Below, piece by piece: positions 6,836 through 8,441 of a stretch of DNA of 8,441 nt. Below the pieces are notes generated by a model. It was given only the letters and a program-made list of their open reading frames with translations, was not told where the DNA came from and did no database searches. The DNA comes from an uncultured Opitutia bacterium (lineage in GTDB: Bacteria > Verrucomicrobiota > Verrucomicrobiia > Opitutales > Opitutaceae): the NCBI GenBank assembly GCA_903938935.1, contig CAJAFD010000377.1, forward strand, positions 1 to 8,441, in the 5' to 3' direction. A program made the position numbers and the translations under genes. Every line of letters starts with the position of its first letter. Within the stretch, counting starts at the first letter, position 1.

Positions 6836-8441
6836 TCACTGTCGGCCTGCTTCACGCCGTTTGGTGCGGCGCGGCGGAGGAAGGGTGCGTTGAAGTTCAG
6901 CGAGGTCTTTATCGCTTAAAGGTTCATCGCGGGTCGCAACGGCGGCGCGGGCAGCGGCGAGGGTCTTGGGGCTCACGGGCGCGGCGGTATGACCCCAAGA
7001 GCGGCGGACGTAAGTGAGCACGCCGGCGAGCGTCTCGTCGTCGAAGGCGCGCATCGGCGGCATGATCATGTTTTGTTGCGCCTTACCGAGTAGAACGATG
7101 CGGGCGAGGATGCGTTCGTCGCCGAGCGCCCAAGCCGAATTTACGAGCGGTGGCGCGAGGCCGGCGAGACCGAGGCCGGTCGGTTGATGGCACGCGGCGC
7201 AAACGGTGGCGAATTGCACGCGACCTTTTTCAAACAACACTTCTTCGGCGGGCGTGAGCGCGACGGCGACGGCGGTGGTTTGGCCAGGTTTGCCGGGCCA
7301 GTTAAGCGAAGTAAGCAGTTTGGTGGCTTGCGCGGCGTCGGCCGCGTCTTTTTGCGCGGCCAAGGCCAGAAGTGGTTTGGGCTCGACCGGCAAGCGACCG
7401 GGCAACACGCGGCCATCGGGCGCGACGGGGAGAAATTGCTCCACGCCCGCCAAAAGCGCACCACGCGCCCAAGCCGGTGTGGCGGGATCGCCGAGGAGCG
7501 CCAACACCCGCTCGATGCGGGGCGCGGCGCCGGAGCTCAAGACTGCGGCGGTGGCGAGCGCGACGGCGTTTGCAGGTGGCTTCGCGGCGATGACGTCTTC
7601 GGCGACGAGGCCGGCGACAAAAGTTTCTTCGCGACCACCGAGGCCAGAGAGCACGGCGTCCACCAAGTAAGGTTGCGCGGGTTGCGCGCGGACGAGTGCG
7701 CGGAGCGTGGCATCGGCGGCGGGCGTATGCAGTTCGCCGAGCGTGAGAGCGACTTGTAGCCGCACGGTGGCGACGGGCGATTGAGCCAGCGCGGTCAGGC
7801 GAGTGAGCAGTTCGGCGGGCGGCGCAGGTTTAAAGAAATTTTCCGCGACGCGCACGGCGGCCGTGAGCACGCGGGCATCGGTATCATCGAGGGCACGTTG
7901 GACGGTGGCGACATCGAGCGCGCCGAGACCTTCGAGCGTCCAGAGCGCGTGCAGACGGGCGAGCGGCGCGGGCGAGGTGGTGACGACTGCGCGCAAGGCG
8001 GGCGCAGCGGCGGCGTCGCGGCGCTCGACGAGGAGACGTTGCGCGGTGTCGCGCACCCAGCCGTTGGCGTCGGCGAGACGGGCGACGAGGGCGGCGGGGT
8101 TCGCTGTCGCGAGGCCGGAATTGTAAACGGCCTTAGGCGCGCCTTCGGGGACGATGCGGTAAATACGGCCGAGCGAAACGGGTTGTTCCAGATTACGCGA
8201 TTCGACTTGGGCGCGCAGGTAGCTGGTGACGTAAGTGCGATGCTGAATGAGGCCGCGGTAGAGGTCGGCGACGTAAAGCGCGCCATCGGGGCCGTTGATG
8301 AGATTAACCGGACGGAAGCGTTCGTCGGTCGAGGTGATGAACTCGGTGCCTTCGTAGGCGTTGCGACCTTTCACGGTGCCGTCGGTGGATGTGATCGCGA
8401 TGCGCTTGATGAGATTACCGGCGGGTTCGCAGATGAAGGCA
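6836..8441 (-). CDS. PVC-type heme-binding dehydrogenase-like protein (5' end beyond window)
   Basis: The frame is open to the window edge and 534 residues are visible; the N-terminus and signal peptide are missing. The first visible residues, FICEPAGNLIKR (8437-8402), and GPDGALYVADLYRG (8290-8249) are the last blades of the NHL-like propeller of planctomycete/verrucomicrobial membrane-bound dehydrogenase proteins. Alanine/leucine-rich HEAT-like helical repeats follow (about 8100-7440). A C-terminal cytochrome c domain then carries CAACH (7187-7201) and a MIMPPM segment (7052-7069) offering the axial methionine, then TYVRRSWG. Heme is expected to be attached covalently in the periplasm. These proteins are thought to pass electrons from sugar or related oxidation, but their substrates are largely unproven. 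The C-terminal 20 residues are Arg/Pro-rich. A GTG at 8374 is in frame, but coding clearly continues upstream of it. Confidence 0.9.
   Translation of the reverse strand, partial: AFICEPAGNLIKRIAITSTDGTVKGRNAYEGTEFITSTDERFRPVNLINGPDGALYVADLYRGLIQHRTYVTSYLRAQVESRNLEQPVSLGRIYRIVPEGAPKAVYNSGLATANPAALVARLADANGWVRDTAQRLLVERRDAAAAPALRAVVTTSPAPLARLHALWTLEGLGALDVATVQRALDDTDARVLTAAVRVAENFFKPAPPAELLTRLTALAQSPVATVRLQVALTLGELHTPAADATLRALVRAQPAQPYLVDAVLSGLGGREETFVAGLVAEDVIAAKPPANAVALATAAVLSSGAAPRIERVLALLGDPATPAWARGALLAGVEQFLPVAPDGRVLPGRLPVEPKPLLALAAQKDAADAAQATKLLTSLNWPGKPGQTTAVAVALTPAEEVLFEKGRVQFATVCAACHQPTGLGLAGLAPPLVNSAWALGDERILARIVLLGKAQQNMIMPPMRAFDDETLAGVLTYVRRSWGHTAAPVSPKTLAAARAAVATRDEPLSDKDLAELQRTLPPPRRTKRREAGRQ

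Overview
The window is GC-rich DNA carrying seven co-directional genes, all on the minus strand, so transcription runs from base 8441 towards base 1. The outer two genes are cut by the window edges. Gene content suggests a bacterium of the Verrucomicrobiota, probably Opitutaceae-like. The pointers are a PVC-type heme-binding protein (beta-propeller end, HEAT-like repeats, C-terminal cytochrome c), a GxGYxYP protein, a BNR_4-type propeller and a secreted family-10-like glycosidase. The lineage is inferred from families recognised by eye, not from a search.

In transcription order the layout is as follows. (1) 8441-6836: 3' part of a PVC-type dehydrogenase/heme protein with a CAACH motif. (2) 6771-5275: secreted putative glycosidase with a TIM-barrel-like body and a C-terminal beta-rich domain. 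(3) 5207-4425: NAD(P)H-dependent short-chain dehydrogenase/reductase (SDR). (4) 4428-3034: secreted BNR_4-type beta-propeller whose GTG start overlaps the SDR stop by four bases. (5) 2960-1953: RlmM-like 23S rRNA ribose methyltransferase. (6) 1886-1362: small secreted protein of unknown function. (7) 1358-1: N-terminal 452 residues of a secreted GxGYxYP-family putative glycoside hydrolase, three bases after gene 6.

Five of the seven products look exported. Four have visible signal peptides; the fifth, the heme protein, is inferred from its family because its N-terminus is missing. Three of them belong to poorly characterised families linked to carbohydrate processing. With the SDR they look like part of a polysaccharide- or glycoconjugate-degradation locus. 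No transporter, SusC/SusD pair, sulfatase or regulator lies in the window, so the substrate cannot be named. The rRNA methyltransferase is a housekeeping gene and looks like a bystander. Gaps between genes are 64-73 bases or less, and I found no convincing terminator or promoter in them, so one or a few long transcripts are plausible.

I found no RNA gene, CRISPR array, insertion sequence or phage element. No stretch above 300 bases lacks a gene. I do not see a clearly new defence or mobile system. The parts most worth following are the SDR/BNR_4 overlap and the coupled pair of small secreted protein and GxGYxYP protein.
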